A stretch of 64,000 nucleotides of DNA from Bacilli bacterium (GTDB lineage Bacteria; Bacillota_I; Bacilli_A; RF39; UBA660): positions 1-64,000 of the forward strand of contig JAFXPU010000024.1 in assembly GCA_017527675.1 (NCBI GenBank). Direction: 5' to 3'. Positions 41,592 through 50,183 of this stretch are shown piece after piece. A program made the translations under genes and the position numbers. The notes beneath the pieces were generated by a model. The model worked only from the letters and a program-made list of their open reading frames with translations. It had not been told where the DNA came from and did not search any database. Each line of letters starts with the position of its first letter. Within the stretch, counting starts at the first letter, position 1.

Positions 41592-43300
41592 AATTTGATA
41601 TAGCATTTGTAACCTATAATTCAACTAAATGGTTAGAGAAAAATTTAAGAAGTATTTTGGCTTCAAAATATGATTTAAAGAATATTTCTTTATACTATTT
41701 TGATAATGCTTCAACTGATGATACAGTTGCTGTTTTAACTGAATTAAAAGAAAAATATGAAAAGAAATTTAATGAATTTAAGATTGTAGCTGGTAAAAAA
41801 AATAAAGGTTTTGGCTATGGTAGCAATAAAGCAGCTAAATTAGGACATGGTGATTATGTATTCTTTTTAAATGTTGATACAGAGATTTGCAGTGATACTT
41901 TTTCAAAATTGGAAGAGGCTATAAAATCTTCATCTGATGAGGTTGGTATTTTTGAGTTAAAACAAGAACCATATGAACATCCTAAATTTTATGATCCAAT
42001 TACAGGTTATACTTCATGGGCTTCTGGTGCTTGTATGATAATGCCACGTTTCTTATTTAAAAAGACTAAAGGTTTTGATAAAAATATTTTTATGTATTGC
42101 GAAGATGTTGATTTAAGTTGGCATGTAGCTAAATTAGGTTATAAAATTAAATATTTATTTAATATTCCTATTACTCATTATTCATATGAAGGACCTGTAG
42201 GTTTTAAAGAAAACTCTTATATTTATGGTTATATTAATAATTTATATTTGAGATGTAAATATAGCAAATTAAGAAAGATAGTTCGTGGTCATTTAACTAT
42301 TTTTAATGCATTTAGATATAATATAGCTCATAAATTTGTTACTAATGAAGAATATAAAAAAATAAGAAATAAAATGTTTAAAAAATATATAGCTATGATG
42401 CCTAAAAGGGTATGGGTATATTTAAAATCAACATTATCATTTTCTAAACATAAATTTCAAGTTAAATATTATGATGAAATATGTTATGAGGTAGCTAAAT
42501 TAGATCCTTTTTATACAGTTCAAACTATGAAAGAATATCCACTAGTTAGTGTTTTAGTACGTACTTGTGGGCGTCCAGCTATGTTAAGAGAAACTTTAAT
42601 ATCACTACGTAATCAAACATATCCAAATGTGGAAGTTGTAGTTGTTGAAGATGGTAAAAATATTTCTGAAAAAATGATAAAGGAAGAATTTAAGGATTTA
42701 AATATTGTTTATCAAGCAACAGGTGAAAAAGTTGGAAGAAGTAAAGCAGGTAATTTAGCTATGGAAATAGCTCATGGTAAGTATTTAAACTTTTTAGATG
42801 ATGATGATTTATTCTTCCCAGAACATGTATCTGTTTTAGTAAATGAAATGGAAAAAAATAATGCCTATGTTACTTACGCAACTGCTTTTGAAACACCAAT
42901 TATTATTGAATCAAAAGATCCATATATTTATCATATAACAGATAAAGTCATAAGATATCATGGAAATTTTTCAAAAATAGATTTATATAAAAATAATATT
43001 ACTCCAATTCAAGCAGTTATGTTTAGAAAAGAAGTATTTGAAAACTGTGGTGGTTTTGATACAAGCATTGATGCTCTAGAGGATTGGGATTTATGGATTA
43101 ATTTTTCCTTAAAATATTATTTTTATCATACTGAAAGAACGACTTCTTTATATCGTGTTCCTGCTAATCAAACAATTAGTCAAGAAAGACAAAATTTCTT
43201 AAATAGTTCTTTAAAATATATTATGCAAAAACATGCTAATGATAAAATAGAACTTAGTCCAGCTGATATCTATTATTTATATAATAAAAAAGAGGATTGA
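41588..43300 (+). CDS. Tandem two-domain GT2 glycosyltransferase
   Basis: 570 residues with two GT2 domains in one chain. The first (about 1-230) has AFVTYNSTKWL, YFDNASTDDT, NKGFGYGSNKAA and FLNVDTEI. The second (about 315-545) has VSVLVRTCGRPAML, VVVVEDG, GRSKAGNLAM and FLDDDD. A helical linker lies between. Two active domains in one protein often add two sugars in turn to build a repeating unit; that is inference. Start overlaps the preceding stop (ATGA at 41588), and it ends in TGA 4 bases before the next gene. Confidence 0.88.
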   Translation: MKFDIAFVTYNSTKWLEKNLRSILASKYDLKNISLYYFDNASTDDTVAVLTELKEKYEKKFNEFKIVAGKKNKGFGYGSNKAAKLGHGDYVFFLNVDTEICSDTFSKLEEAIKSSSDEVGIFELKQEPYEHPKFYDPITGYTSWASGACMIMPRFLFKKTKGFDKNIFMYCEDVDLSWHVAKLGYKIKYLFNIPITHYSYEGPVGFKENSYIYGYINNLYLRCKYSKLRKIVRGHLTIFNAFRYNIAHKFVTNEEYKKIRNKMFKKYIAMMPKRVWVYLKSTLSFSKHKFQVKYYDEICYEVAKLDPFYTVQTMKEYPLVSVLVRTCGRPAMLRETLISLRNQTYPNVEVVVVEDGKNISEKMIKEEFKDLNIVYQATGEKVGRSKAGNLAMEIAHGKYLNFLDDDDLFFPEHVSVLVNEMEKNNAYVTYATAFETPIIIESKDPYIYHITDKVIRYHGNFSKIDLYKNNITPIQAVMFRKEVFENCGGFDTSIDALEDWDLWINFSLKYYFYHTERTTSLYRVPANQTISQERQNFLNSSLKYIMQKHANDKIELSPADIYYLYNKKED

Positions 43301-43304
43301 TTTT

Positions 43305-45227
43305 ATGGAAGACTTAATAACAGTAATTGTTCCTTGTTATAATGTTGAAAAATATGTTGATAAATGTCTTGATTCTATTATTAATCAAACATATAAGAAT
43401 TTAGAGATTATTTTAGTTGAAGATTGTTCTACTGATAAAACTTATGAATGTATAAAAGATTATCCTAAAAAAGATAAAAGAATAAGAATTATTAAAAATA
43501 AAAAAAATAGTGGACTATCATATTCTCGAAATGCAGGTATAAAAACAGCTAAAGGTAAATATCTAAGTTTTATTGATAGTGATGATTATATTACTAATAA
43601 TTTTTATGAAAGTATGTTGGATGTAATAAAAAAGGAAGATGCTGAAATAGCTATTTGTGATATTAAAACTGTTTATGAAGACACAAATTATATTCAGCTT
43701 TCACCTTGTTTTTCCAATGATTCATTTTGTCTAGAAAATGTTGTTAACAGTGGATTAGCTGCTAGTGCATGTAATAAATTATTTAAAAAAGAATTAATTA
43801 GTAAAAATCTATTTGAAGTTGGTAAAGTAAATGAGGATATTGCCGTAGTAATTCCTGCTTTAGTAAAAGCTAAAAAAATTGCTTATGCTAAGGATGCATA
43901 CTATTTTTATATTCAACATACAGGATCAATTCAAAATTCTTCTTTTTCTGATAAAAGATTTGATATCTTTAGTGGTGTAGAAACAACTTTAGAAAGAATA
44001 AAAGACTGTGATGATTATGAAATATTAAAAGAACATTTAGTTTATAATCAGTTAATTACATTGTTTTTGTATGTAATTATTAAAGAAAAAAGCAAACACA
44101 AAAGAAAACAAATAATTAAAAAATATCATGAATTAGTTAAACCATATGATATTGAAAATAATAAAGATTTGTTGAAATTTTTAGATAGTGTTGGTACAAA
44201 GCATAAAATATATTATAAACAATTATTTAAGCATATGTGTAATGGACACTATAGTATTGCTAATAATATTATTTCTTCTTATAATTTATTATCTAAAGTA
44301 ATGAAAAAACAAGTTATTAATATGAATGTTAATCTTAATGATGTTATTAAGAAAGCCAAACATCAAGCATCTATAAAAGATGAAAAAATTAAGATATCTG
44401 TTGTAATTCCAAATTATAATTATGCTAGATTTATGTATCAAAGAGTATATAGTATTTTAAATCAAAAATATAAAATATATGAGTTAATAATACTAGATGA
44501 TAAGTCTACAGATGATTCTAAAAAAGTAATTGATGAGATTAAAAATGGAATAGAAGAATATATTAATGTTCAAACTATATATAATAGTAAAAATAGTGGT
44601 TCGGCATTTAAACAATGGCAAAAGGGTTTTGAATTAGCTCAAGGTGACTATGTTTGGATTGCTGAGGCTGATGATTATTGTAGTAGGAACTTTTTAAAGG
44701 AGATTGTAAAACCAATAGAGAAGGATGATAATATTGTTATTTCCTATTCTGATACAGCATTCACAGATGGGGTAGGGAACGTTATTATTAAAACTATTAA
44801 ACCAGAAATTGATGTAATGAAAACAGGACATTGGAATACATCATATGTTAATGATGGCCTTGATGAAGTAAATAATTATGCTTATTTAAATAATACGATT
44901 GCTAATGTTTCTGGATGCCTTATTAAAAAAGATAATTATCATGAATTATTTGTTGAAGCTGGAAAATATAAACAAGCTGGTGACTGGTTATTTTATGTAT
45001 CTATAATGTTAAAAGGTAAGGTTGCTTATTCTGCTAAACCTTTAAATTATTATCGTGTTCATGGTAATAATGTTACATCAACAACAAAAAAACAAGCTCA
45101 TTTTGATGAACTTGTAAGAGTACATGAATATATAGATTCAAAAATTCATTTTAATGAAAAACAGAAAAAGGAATTAAGAAAAAGATATTCATATTTAAGT
45201 AAAGTATGGGGATTAAAAAGAAAATAG
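43305..45227 (+). CDS. Tandem two-domain GT2 glycosyltransferase
   Basis: 640 residues, again with two GT2 domains. Domain one (about 1-220): VIVPCYNVEKYVDKCLDSI, EDCSTDKT, NSGLSYSRNAGIKTAKG, FIDSDDY. A helical middle (about 230-360) follows. Domain two (about 365-610): SVVIPNYNYARFM, LDDKSTDDS, NSGSAFKQWQKGF, WIAEADDY. The DxD-type motifs are intact in both (DSDD, AEADD). Last gene of the polysaccharide operon; a bidirectional terminator follows. Probably membrane-associated on the cytoplasmic side. Confidence 0.88.
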   Translation: MEDLITVIVPCYNVEKYVDKCLDSIINQTYKNLEIILVEDCSTDKTYECIKDYPKKDKRIRIIKNKKNSGLSYSRNAGIKTAKGKYLSFIDSDDYITNNFYESMLDVIKKEDAEIAICDIKTVYEDTNYIQLSPCFSNDSFCLENVVNSGLAASACNKLFKKELISKNLFEVGKVNEDIAVVIPALVKAKKIAYAKDAYYFYIQHTGSIQNSSFSDKRFDIFSGVETTLERIKDCDDYEILKEHLVYNQLITLFLYVIIKEKSKHKRKQIIKKYHELVKPYDIENNKDLLKFLDSVGTKHKIYYKQLFKHMCNGHYSIANNIISSYNLLSKVMKKQVINMNVNLNDVIKKAKHQASIKDEKIKISVVIPNYNYARFMYQRVYSILNQKYKIYELIILDDKSTDDSKKVIDEIKNGIEEYINVQTIYNSKNSGSAFKQWQKGFELAQGDYVWIAEADDYCSRNFLKEIVKPIEKDDNIVISYSDTAFTDGVGNVIIKTIKPEIDVMKTGHWNTSYVNDGLDEVNNYAYLNNTIANVSGCLIKKDNYHELFVEAGKYKQAGDWLFYVSIMLKGKVAYSAKPLNYYRVHGNNVTSTTKKQAHFDELVRVHEYIDSKIHFNEKQKKELRKRYSYLSKVWGLKRK

Positions 45228-45247
45228 TGTTTGACACACTATTTTTT
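45221..45247. terminator. Bidirectional terminator after the polysaccharide operon
   Basis: AAAATAGTGT (45221-45230), loop TTGAC, ACACTATTTT (45236-45245), T-runs on both strands. It also serves the converging minus-strand gene at 45239. Confidence 0.88.
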
Positions 45248-45787
45248 ATTTTCTATTGTTATTAAATTAACATAACCATCTGAATCAAAATCAATAATAA
45301 CTTCATATTGATCTAGGTTATTTAGATTATCCTTAATATCAATAATCTTATTTTCATTATTAGTTTTTTTACTATTATCATATTTAACATATATTTGATG
45401 TTTTTTATTTTGTTTGTTGCTACTTATTACATTATCTAAAGTGTCTATGACAAATATACCATTTTTAGTACCAGCAGCATAGGTAAAACTATTATTAAAA
45501 CTTTTAATATCAAAATTACTTTTGCTTTTGCTAAATAGGTTGCTGGACATAGAAAACATTGCAATAATTGATATAAAAATAATTACAAAAACAGTTATAA
45601 AAACAATTGGAAATATTTTACTAATTATTTTAGTGTTTTCTAAAATACTAGCTTTTATTTCATCATTAATATCTTTTTCAATAACTAAATTAGTATTGCA
45701 ATATTGACATCTAGTAAATTTTTTTTTCTCATCTATTTCTAGGTTAGCTCCACAATGCGGACATTTAATACTAGTTATTTTTATCAT
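45239..45787 (-). CDS. Zinc-ribbon membrane protein, function unknown
   Basis: 182 residues from ATG 45787, chosen because GAAAGG lies just upstream of it. The N-terminal zinc ribbon has CPHC and CQYC (about 8-33) as metal ligands. After a charged helix comes one membrane segment (about 60-85: FPIVFITVFVIIFISIIAMF). Outside is a small domain of about 95 residues with DFDSDGYVNLITIE near the end. No family known to me. It overlaps the SH3-like gene upstream by 17 bases and so is probably cotranslated with it. Confidence 0.65.
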   Translation of the reverse strand: MIKITSIKCPHCGANLEIDEKKKFTRCQYCNTNLVIEKDINDEIKASILENTKIISKIFPIVFITVFVIIFISIIAMFSMSSNLFSKSKSNFDIKSFNNSFTYAAGTKNGIFVIDTLDNVISSNKQNKKHQIYVKYDNSKKTNNENKIIDIKDNLNNLDQYEVIIDFDSDGYVNLITIENKK

Positions 45788-46418
45788 TTTCAGCCTTTCT
45801 TTCATTTGTCAATTCTGATATATCTTTAACTTCTTCGGGATTTGGTACAATGTGGAATTTAATTTTTTGGGTTTTAACAGTTTTATTACCATATGAGTCA
45901 GTAATAGTATATCTTATCCAAAATTGTGGACGGCCAGTTGCTTCAGATACCGCTTCATAGAATACCTCATGTGTAACAGTATAGTCATTATCATCTTCAA
46001 TTCCTAAATGGTCATATTCAATACTTTCTAAATCTTTAATTTCGTATTCCTCTTCAAAATTAGTAATAACTGGGTTTTTATAATCTATATTAGATGAATT
46101 TTCATAATTAGGATTATTTCTTTCTTTAACAAAAGATTTTTCACGACTACTAGCTATCCAGTATGCATCACCTTTATAGTTTATTTTATACCATACATAC
46201 TTATTGTCTTCTAGATAGATATCAAGTACATAGTATTTATCACCTTGAATAACTTTTGCAACTGCATAAGCATCAGTACTATGATCTGTTCGAACATTTA
46301 TAAATGGTTCTATAATTTCTACTTGCCATTTACCATTATTTCCTTTAATTTTTTGACATGCTTTAATACCTAAAAAAAATAGTAAAGCAACCATTATAAG
46401 AAAAAAGAATTTTTTCAT
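45771..46418 (-). CDS. Membrane-anchored SH3-like protein
   Basis: 215 residues from ATG 46418; the ribosome site GGAAGGTGAT sits between this codon and an earlier ATG. A membrane helix or signal anchor is followed by an SH3b-like domain (about 30-90: PFINVRTDHSTDAYAVAKVIQGDKYYVLD ... WYKI ... AYWIAS), which in many proteins binds peptidoglycan. A second region (about 105-200) with FWIRYTITDSYGNKTVKT looks like a beta-sandwich. No catalytic motif was seen. It is paired with the zinc-ribbon protein downstream. Confidence 0.65.
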   Translation of the reverse strand: MKKFFFLIMVALLFFLGIKACQKIKGNNGKWQVEIIEPFINVRTDHSTDAYAVAKVIQGDKYYVLDIYLEDNKYVWYKINYKGDAYWIASSREKSFVKERNNPNYENSSNIDYKNPVITNFEEEYEIKDLESIEYDHLGIEDDNDYTVTHEVFYEAVSEATGRPQFWIRYTITDSYGNKTVKTQKIKFHIVPNPEEVKDISELTNERKAENDKNN

Positions 46419-46511
46419 ATTATCACCTTCCATTTAAATATAGCATAATAATATAATAATAGCAAATGTTTTAAAAATATGATAAAATTAATATAGAAAA
46501 GAGGTGAGAAA

Positions 46512-47183
46512 ATGGAATTTTTAGATAAATACCAAATTAAAGTAAATGATTTAAATTTATATGAAACAGCTTTAACTCATACTTCGTATGCCAATGAAAA
46601 TAATATTGAGTCATATGAAAGATTAGAGTATTTAGGTGATGCCGTTTTAGAACTTATTATGAGTGAATATTTATATAAAAAAGAAGATTTAAAAGAAGGC
46701 AAAATGACAAAGATGCGTGCAAACTATGTATGTGAAAATGCTTTATATGAATATTCATGCATATTAGGTCTTAATAAGTATATTAAACTTGGTCATGGAG
46801 AAGCAGAACATGATGGTAAACATAATAAAACAATAGTTGCAGATGTCTTTGAAGCATTTATAGGAGCTATGTTTTTAGATTTAGGTTTAGATACTGTTAA
46901 AAAATTTATGTATGATAATATTATAAATTTAATTGAAGATGGCAAAATAGATGTTATAGAAGACTATAAATCAGCATTGCAAGAATATGTTCAAACAAGC
47001 AAAAAAAGTTTAAATTATGAAGTAATTGATGAATATGGACCAGCTCATGATAAACGCTTTGTTGTAGTCGTTAAAATAGACGATATTATCTATGGAAAAG
47101 GAATGGCTCATTCTAAAAAAGAAGCTGAGCAAAATGCTGCCCGTGATGCTTTATCAAAAGCTAAGATAATTGACAGCGAATAA
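46512..47183 (+). CDS. rnc: Ribonuclease III
   Basis: 223 residues. Cuts double-stranded RNA in rRNA maturation and mRNA turnover. Signature ERLEYLGDAVLE with the catalytic Asp, the downstream acidic pair in VADVFEAFIGA, and a C-terminal double-stranded RNA binding domain (about 150-220: DYKSALQEYVQ ... KEAEQNAARDAL). Full length. Start behind GAGGTGAG. In Bacillus rnc lies before smc and ftsY; here a lipoprotein gene follows. Confidence 0.96.
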   Translation: MEFLDKYQIKVNDLNLYETALTHTSYANENNIESYERLEYLGDAVLELIMSEYLYKKEDLKEGKMTKMRANYVCENALYEYSCILGLNKYIKLGHGEAEHDGKHNKTIVADVFEAFIGAMFLDLGLDTVKKFMYDNIINLIEDGKIDVIEDYKSALQEYVQTSKKSLNYEVIDEYGPAHDKRFVVVVKIDDIIYGKGMAHSKKEAEQNAARDALSKAKIIDSE

Positions 47184-47219
47184 TTGTTATGTTAACATAA
47201 AATAGAAAGGAGCATGAAA

Positions 47220-47639
47220 ATGAAGAAATTATTTTTACCACTTTTAATAGCAATTTTCTTAGTTACAGGTTGTGGTGGAGGCTCACAAGTAGTTAAATGT
47301 ACTATGTCTCAAAATGCAACTGGTGTTAAAATTAATAGTAATGTTAATGTTGGAATTAAAAATAGTAAATTTGATTATATTAAAATGGAAAATTATGTTG
47401 TTGTTGATGATGCATACAAAGCATATAAAGATATGTTTGTATCTTCATTAGAATCACAATTTGAAGGATTTGAATCATATGGTGCTAAAGTATCTATTAA
47501 AGATACTGAAGATGGTGCTAAAGTAACTATTTCAATGAATTCTGAAGAAGCTAAAAAATTCTATGGAAAAGATTCAAAAAAATTAACTAAGAAAAAAGTA
47601 GTTGATGAATTTGAAAGTCAAGGATACACTTGTAAATAA
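47220..47639 (+). CDS. Small lipoprotein, function unknown
   Basis: 139 residues from ATG 47220, which has the better spacing from AAAGGAG. Signal peptide with lipobox LVTGC, so the mature form is lipid-anchored outside and starts CGGGSQ. The domain (about 25-139) mixes strands and helices: VVKCTMSQNATGVKIN at the start, VKISIKDTEDGAKVTISMN-like strands later, and a Cys near each end (VKCTM and YTCK) that could pair. It resembles small Bacilli lipoproteins of the DUF1307/YehR kind, but the match is weak. Terminator follows. Confidence 0.7.
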   Translation: MKKLFLPLLIAIFLVTGCGGGSQVVKCTMSQNATGVKINSNVNVGIKNSKFDYIKMENYVVVDDAYKAYKDMFVSSLESQFEGFESYGAKVSIKDTEDGAKVTISMNSEEAKKFYGKDSKKLTKKKVVDEFESQGYTCK

Positions 47640-47667
47640 AAATAATACTTAGGTATTATTTTTTTTT
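47640..47667 (+). terminator. Terminator after the small lipoprotein gene
   Basis: AAATAATAC (47640-47648), loop TTAG, GTATTATTT (47653-47661), then T-run. Confidence 0.88.
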
Positions 47668-47668
47668 A

Positions 47669-47696
47669 TTGACAAATAGTTAAAAAAATATATAAT
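47669..47696 (+). promoter_or_regulatory. Sigma-A type promoter for the gene at 47716
   Basis: TTGACA (47669-47674), a 16-base spacer, TATAAT (47691-47696). Confidence 0.75.
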
Positions 47697-47715
47697 AAAT
47701 AAACAGGTGATTGAA

Positions 47716-48324
47716 ATGGGACGTAAATGCTATAAAATGTACGTAAATAATAATTTTACTGGTGAACGTACAGCAATATTTAATTTTGATGAAAAAGATG
47801 GTAAAGGTTTTGAAACAAAAGCTCATTCATCAACTATTGATAAATTTACAGTATTATATGATAATACAGACAAATTATTAAATGCTTTTAATAATAGTAA
47901 AACTAATAATGGTATTTTAATTGATTGTAATAGTGGTCATATTGATGTATTTTCCAGTGATTTAATTATTACGCATAATATTAATGGCAAAGAAGTTATT
48001 GAATCACCATTATATAGTTGTTATAAAGCTATAACTGAAATACCTGTTAAAGATTTTGCTTATTGTGATACTAATTCACGAGAGTTTGAGAACTTCTTTA
48101 AATTATTTCTATCACGTATTCGTAATGATGCAGGATTTTATTATGAAGCAACTCATTCTGATTATTACAATGACAATTTTATTGATAATTTAATAGGTTA
48201 CAGAGAATCTATTGATCGTGAAAAAAGTTATAATTTAATTAGAAAACAATTAGGCGGTTATGCTATGATGCGTAAAGCTTATAAAGATGTAATTAAAAAT
48301 GATATGATACATTTAAAAAAGTAA
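47716..48324 (+). CDS. Unknown cytoplasmic protein
   Basis: 202 residues from ATG 47716; a GTG three codons earlier is part of the ribosome site AGGTGA. No signal peptide or membrane segment. Mixed alpha/beta with many Asn, Asp, Tyr and Phe. Distinctive stretches are ILIDCNSGHIDVFSSDLIITH and FYYEATHSDYYNDNF. The C-terminal 40 residues are basic and helical. I recognise no family. It has its own consensus promoter and terminator, so it is a single-gene unit. Confidence 0.65.
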   Translation: MGRKCYKMYVNNNFTGERTAIFNFDEKDGKGFETKAHSSTIDKFTVLYDNTDKLLNAFNNSKTNNGILIDCNSGHIDVFSSDLIITHNINGKEVIESPLYSCYKAITEIPVKDFAYCDTNSREFENFFKLFLSRIRNDAGFYYEATHSDYYNDNFIDNLIGYRESIDREKSYNLIRKQLGGYAMMRKAYKDVIKNDMIHLKK

Positions 48325-48341
48325 TTTTTTACTTTTTTTTT
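48315..48341 (+). terminator. Terminator before yebC
   Basis: AAAAAAGTAA (48315-48324) pairs with TTACTTTTTT (48329-48338), overlapping the preceding stop codon and followed by T. Confidence 0.75.
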
Positions 48342-48382
48342 GGCCTATTTTATGGTAAAATTGATATGAATGGAGTGATTAC

Positions 48383-49099
48383 ATGGGAAGATTTCCAAAT
48401 ATAGCTGCTGCTAAAGCCAAAACAGGAGCTGCTAAAGGTAAATTATATGGAATGTATGCTAAAGAAATTTATAAAGCTGCTAAAAATGGTGGCGTAACAC
48501 CAGAAGGTAATCCTAGTTTAAAAAGATTAATAGATAAAGCAAAAAAAGAACAAGTACCAGCTGATGTTATTAAAAGAGCAATTGAAAAAGTAAGTAGTGG
48601 AGCTGGCGAAGATTATCAAACATTAACTTATGAAGTATTTGGACCTGCTGGTTCAACTTTAATGGTTGAGTGTTTAACAGATAATCCAAATAGAAGTGTT
48701 TCTGATGTACGTGCAGTTATTAATAAATGTCATGTTAAATTAGGAGCAATGGGTTCTGTTGCTTATATGTATGATAATTTGTGCGTTGTTGGTTTTGAAG
48801 GATTAGATGAAGATACTGTTATGAATGCTTTAATTGAAAACGATATTGATTTTGTTGATATGGAAAACAATAATGGAAGTATTTTAATATATGGTAATCC
48901 AAATGATATCTTTAAAATTAAAGAAGCAATTACTGGTGTTAAAAATGATATAGAATTTACAGTTGATGAAATATCACAATTACCAAAAGAAAGAATTACT
49001 TTAGCTGGAGAAGATTTAGAAACATTTGTAAAATTAATTACATTATTAGATGAAGTTGATGATGTAGCAAATGTATATCATAATGTTGAAAATGCATAG
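48383..49099 (+). CDS. yebC: YebC/PmpR-family protein
   Basis: 238 residues. Belongs to the YebC/TACO1 family, long described as transcription regulators and now also linked to translation of difficult peptides such as proline runs. Motifs: GRFPNIAAAKAKTGAAKGKLY at the N-terminus (in this family usually GHSKWxxIxxxK), LIDKAKKEQVPADVIKRAIEK, YEVFGPAGSTLMVECLTDNPNRS and KLGAMGSVAYMYD. The N-terminal segment is closer to the YeeN/YebC II type. Start behind GGAGTGATT. Confidence 0.92.
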   Translation: MGRFPNIAAAKAKTGAAKGKLYGMYAKEIYKAAKNGGVTPEGNPSLKRLIDKAKKEQVPADVIKRAIEKVSSGAGEDYQTLTYEVFGPAGSTLMVECLTDNPNRSVSDVRAVINKCHVKLGAMGSVAYMYDNLCVVGFEGLDEDTVMNALIENDIDFVDMENNNGSILIYGNPNDIFKIKEAITGVKNDIEFTVDEISQLPKERITLAGEDLETFVKLITLLDEVDDVANVYHNVENA

Positions 49100-49108
49100 G
49101 GGGATATA

Positions 49109-50110
49109 ATGAATAATAATATGTTAGAAAAACATGTAATAAATATTATGGATTGTTACTGTACTTATTATGATAAAAAGATGGAAACTGAAAATGGTAT
49201 AGTTTATGAATCTATTTTTAAAAACATGGATAAAATTAATGAGACATTAGATAAAGTAATACGTCTTGTATGTGATGAATTAAAAATTGATTATAATTCT
49301 ATAGATAGTAGTGTTGTTAATAGAATAAAAGCATATTTATATGTTAAAAATCAATATGAAAAAATGGCTAACCAAGTTGTTACTATGAATGCTACTGTTA
49401 ATGGAAATGGAAAAGAAATAAAAAAATATATTGAACAATGCAATGGATTAATAAGATATTTAGGAGTATTTTTTAATAGTGTTCATGGCAAAAAACCTGG
49501 TGAAAATTTAACCGAAGAAGAGGAAAATGAATTTAGAAAAATATATCTTGAATGTGTTGTTGATGGTGAGTTTGATAAATTTTTAAAAAGCTATAATCGT
49601 TATTTAGAATTACAAGAAAAAGTTAATAATCGAACAATAACTCCTGAAGAAACCGTTGAGATGGATGATATTGATGATCATATAAAGGAATTATATGCTA
49701 ATACTGATTTTAAATATTCTATTAATTATAGTTGTTTTGATAAATATATAAATAAAAAAAGCGTTGTAACAGATCGTTCACAACTAAGATTTTTATTTAA
49801 TAGAGCTTTTATGCGTATTAATAGTCCTATTAGTGAATCATCTAAGTATGAGGTAGCTATTAAAAACTATGCCTATGATGGTGATAATGTTGATTTAGCA
49901 AAATTAGATAGAATAAAATCTGAAGTAGGATTATTTTATGGACGTTTAGCCTTAAATGGTGATAATAGTTCAGTTTCTAATGTATCTTTACCATTAATGG
50001 TTGATAAATTAGATGGTGATAATCTTGATATTATGATGATGTTAAATACTTATTTTAAAATGTATAATCAAGGTTACGAGCAATATAATTATTTAACTAA
50101 GAAAATGTAA
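49109..50110 (+). CDS. Unknown helical cytoplasmic protein
   Basis: 333 residues, no membrane segment. Almost wholly helical by composition, acidic, with many Asn and Tyr. A segment near 130-200 (KKPGENLTEEEENEFRKIYLE ... ITPEETVEMDDIDDHIKELY) reads like a helical linker with charged turns. No catalytic motif and no recognised family. It begins 9 bases after yebC behind GGGGG, so it is likely cotranscribed with yebC, and a terminator follows. Confidence 0.62.
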   Translation: MNNNMLEKHVINIMDCYCTYYDKKMETENGIVYESIFKNMDKINETLDKVIRLVCDELKIDYNSIDSSVVNRIKAYLYVKNQYEKMANQVVTMNATVNGNGKEIKKYIEQCNGLIRYLGVFFNSVHGKKPGENLTEEEENEFRKIYLECVVDGEFDKFLKSYNRYLELQEKVNNRTITPEETVEMDDIDDHIKELYANTDFKYSINYSCFDKYINKKSVVTDRSQLRFLFNRAFMRINSPISESSKYEVAIKNYAYDGDNVDLAKLDRIKSEVGLFYGRLALNGDNSSVSNVSLPLMVDKLDGDNLDIMMMLNTYFKMYNQGYEQYNYLTKKM

Positions 50111-50129
50111 TAATATATTACATTTTTTT
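50102..50129 (+). terminator. Terminator before prfB
   Basis: AAAATGTAAT (50102-50111), loop AATAT, ATTACATTTT (50117-50126), then T. The stem includes the preceding stop codon. Confidence 0.85.
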
Positions 50130-50183
50130 TATTAACTATTTAAAAATATTGATATTTTTGATATAATTATTAAAGGTGATACT

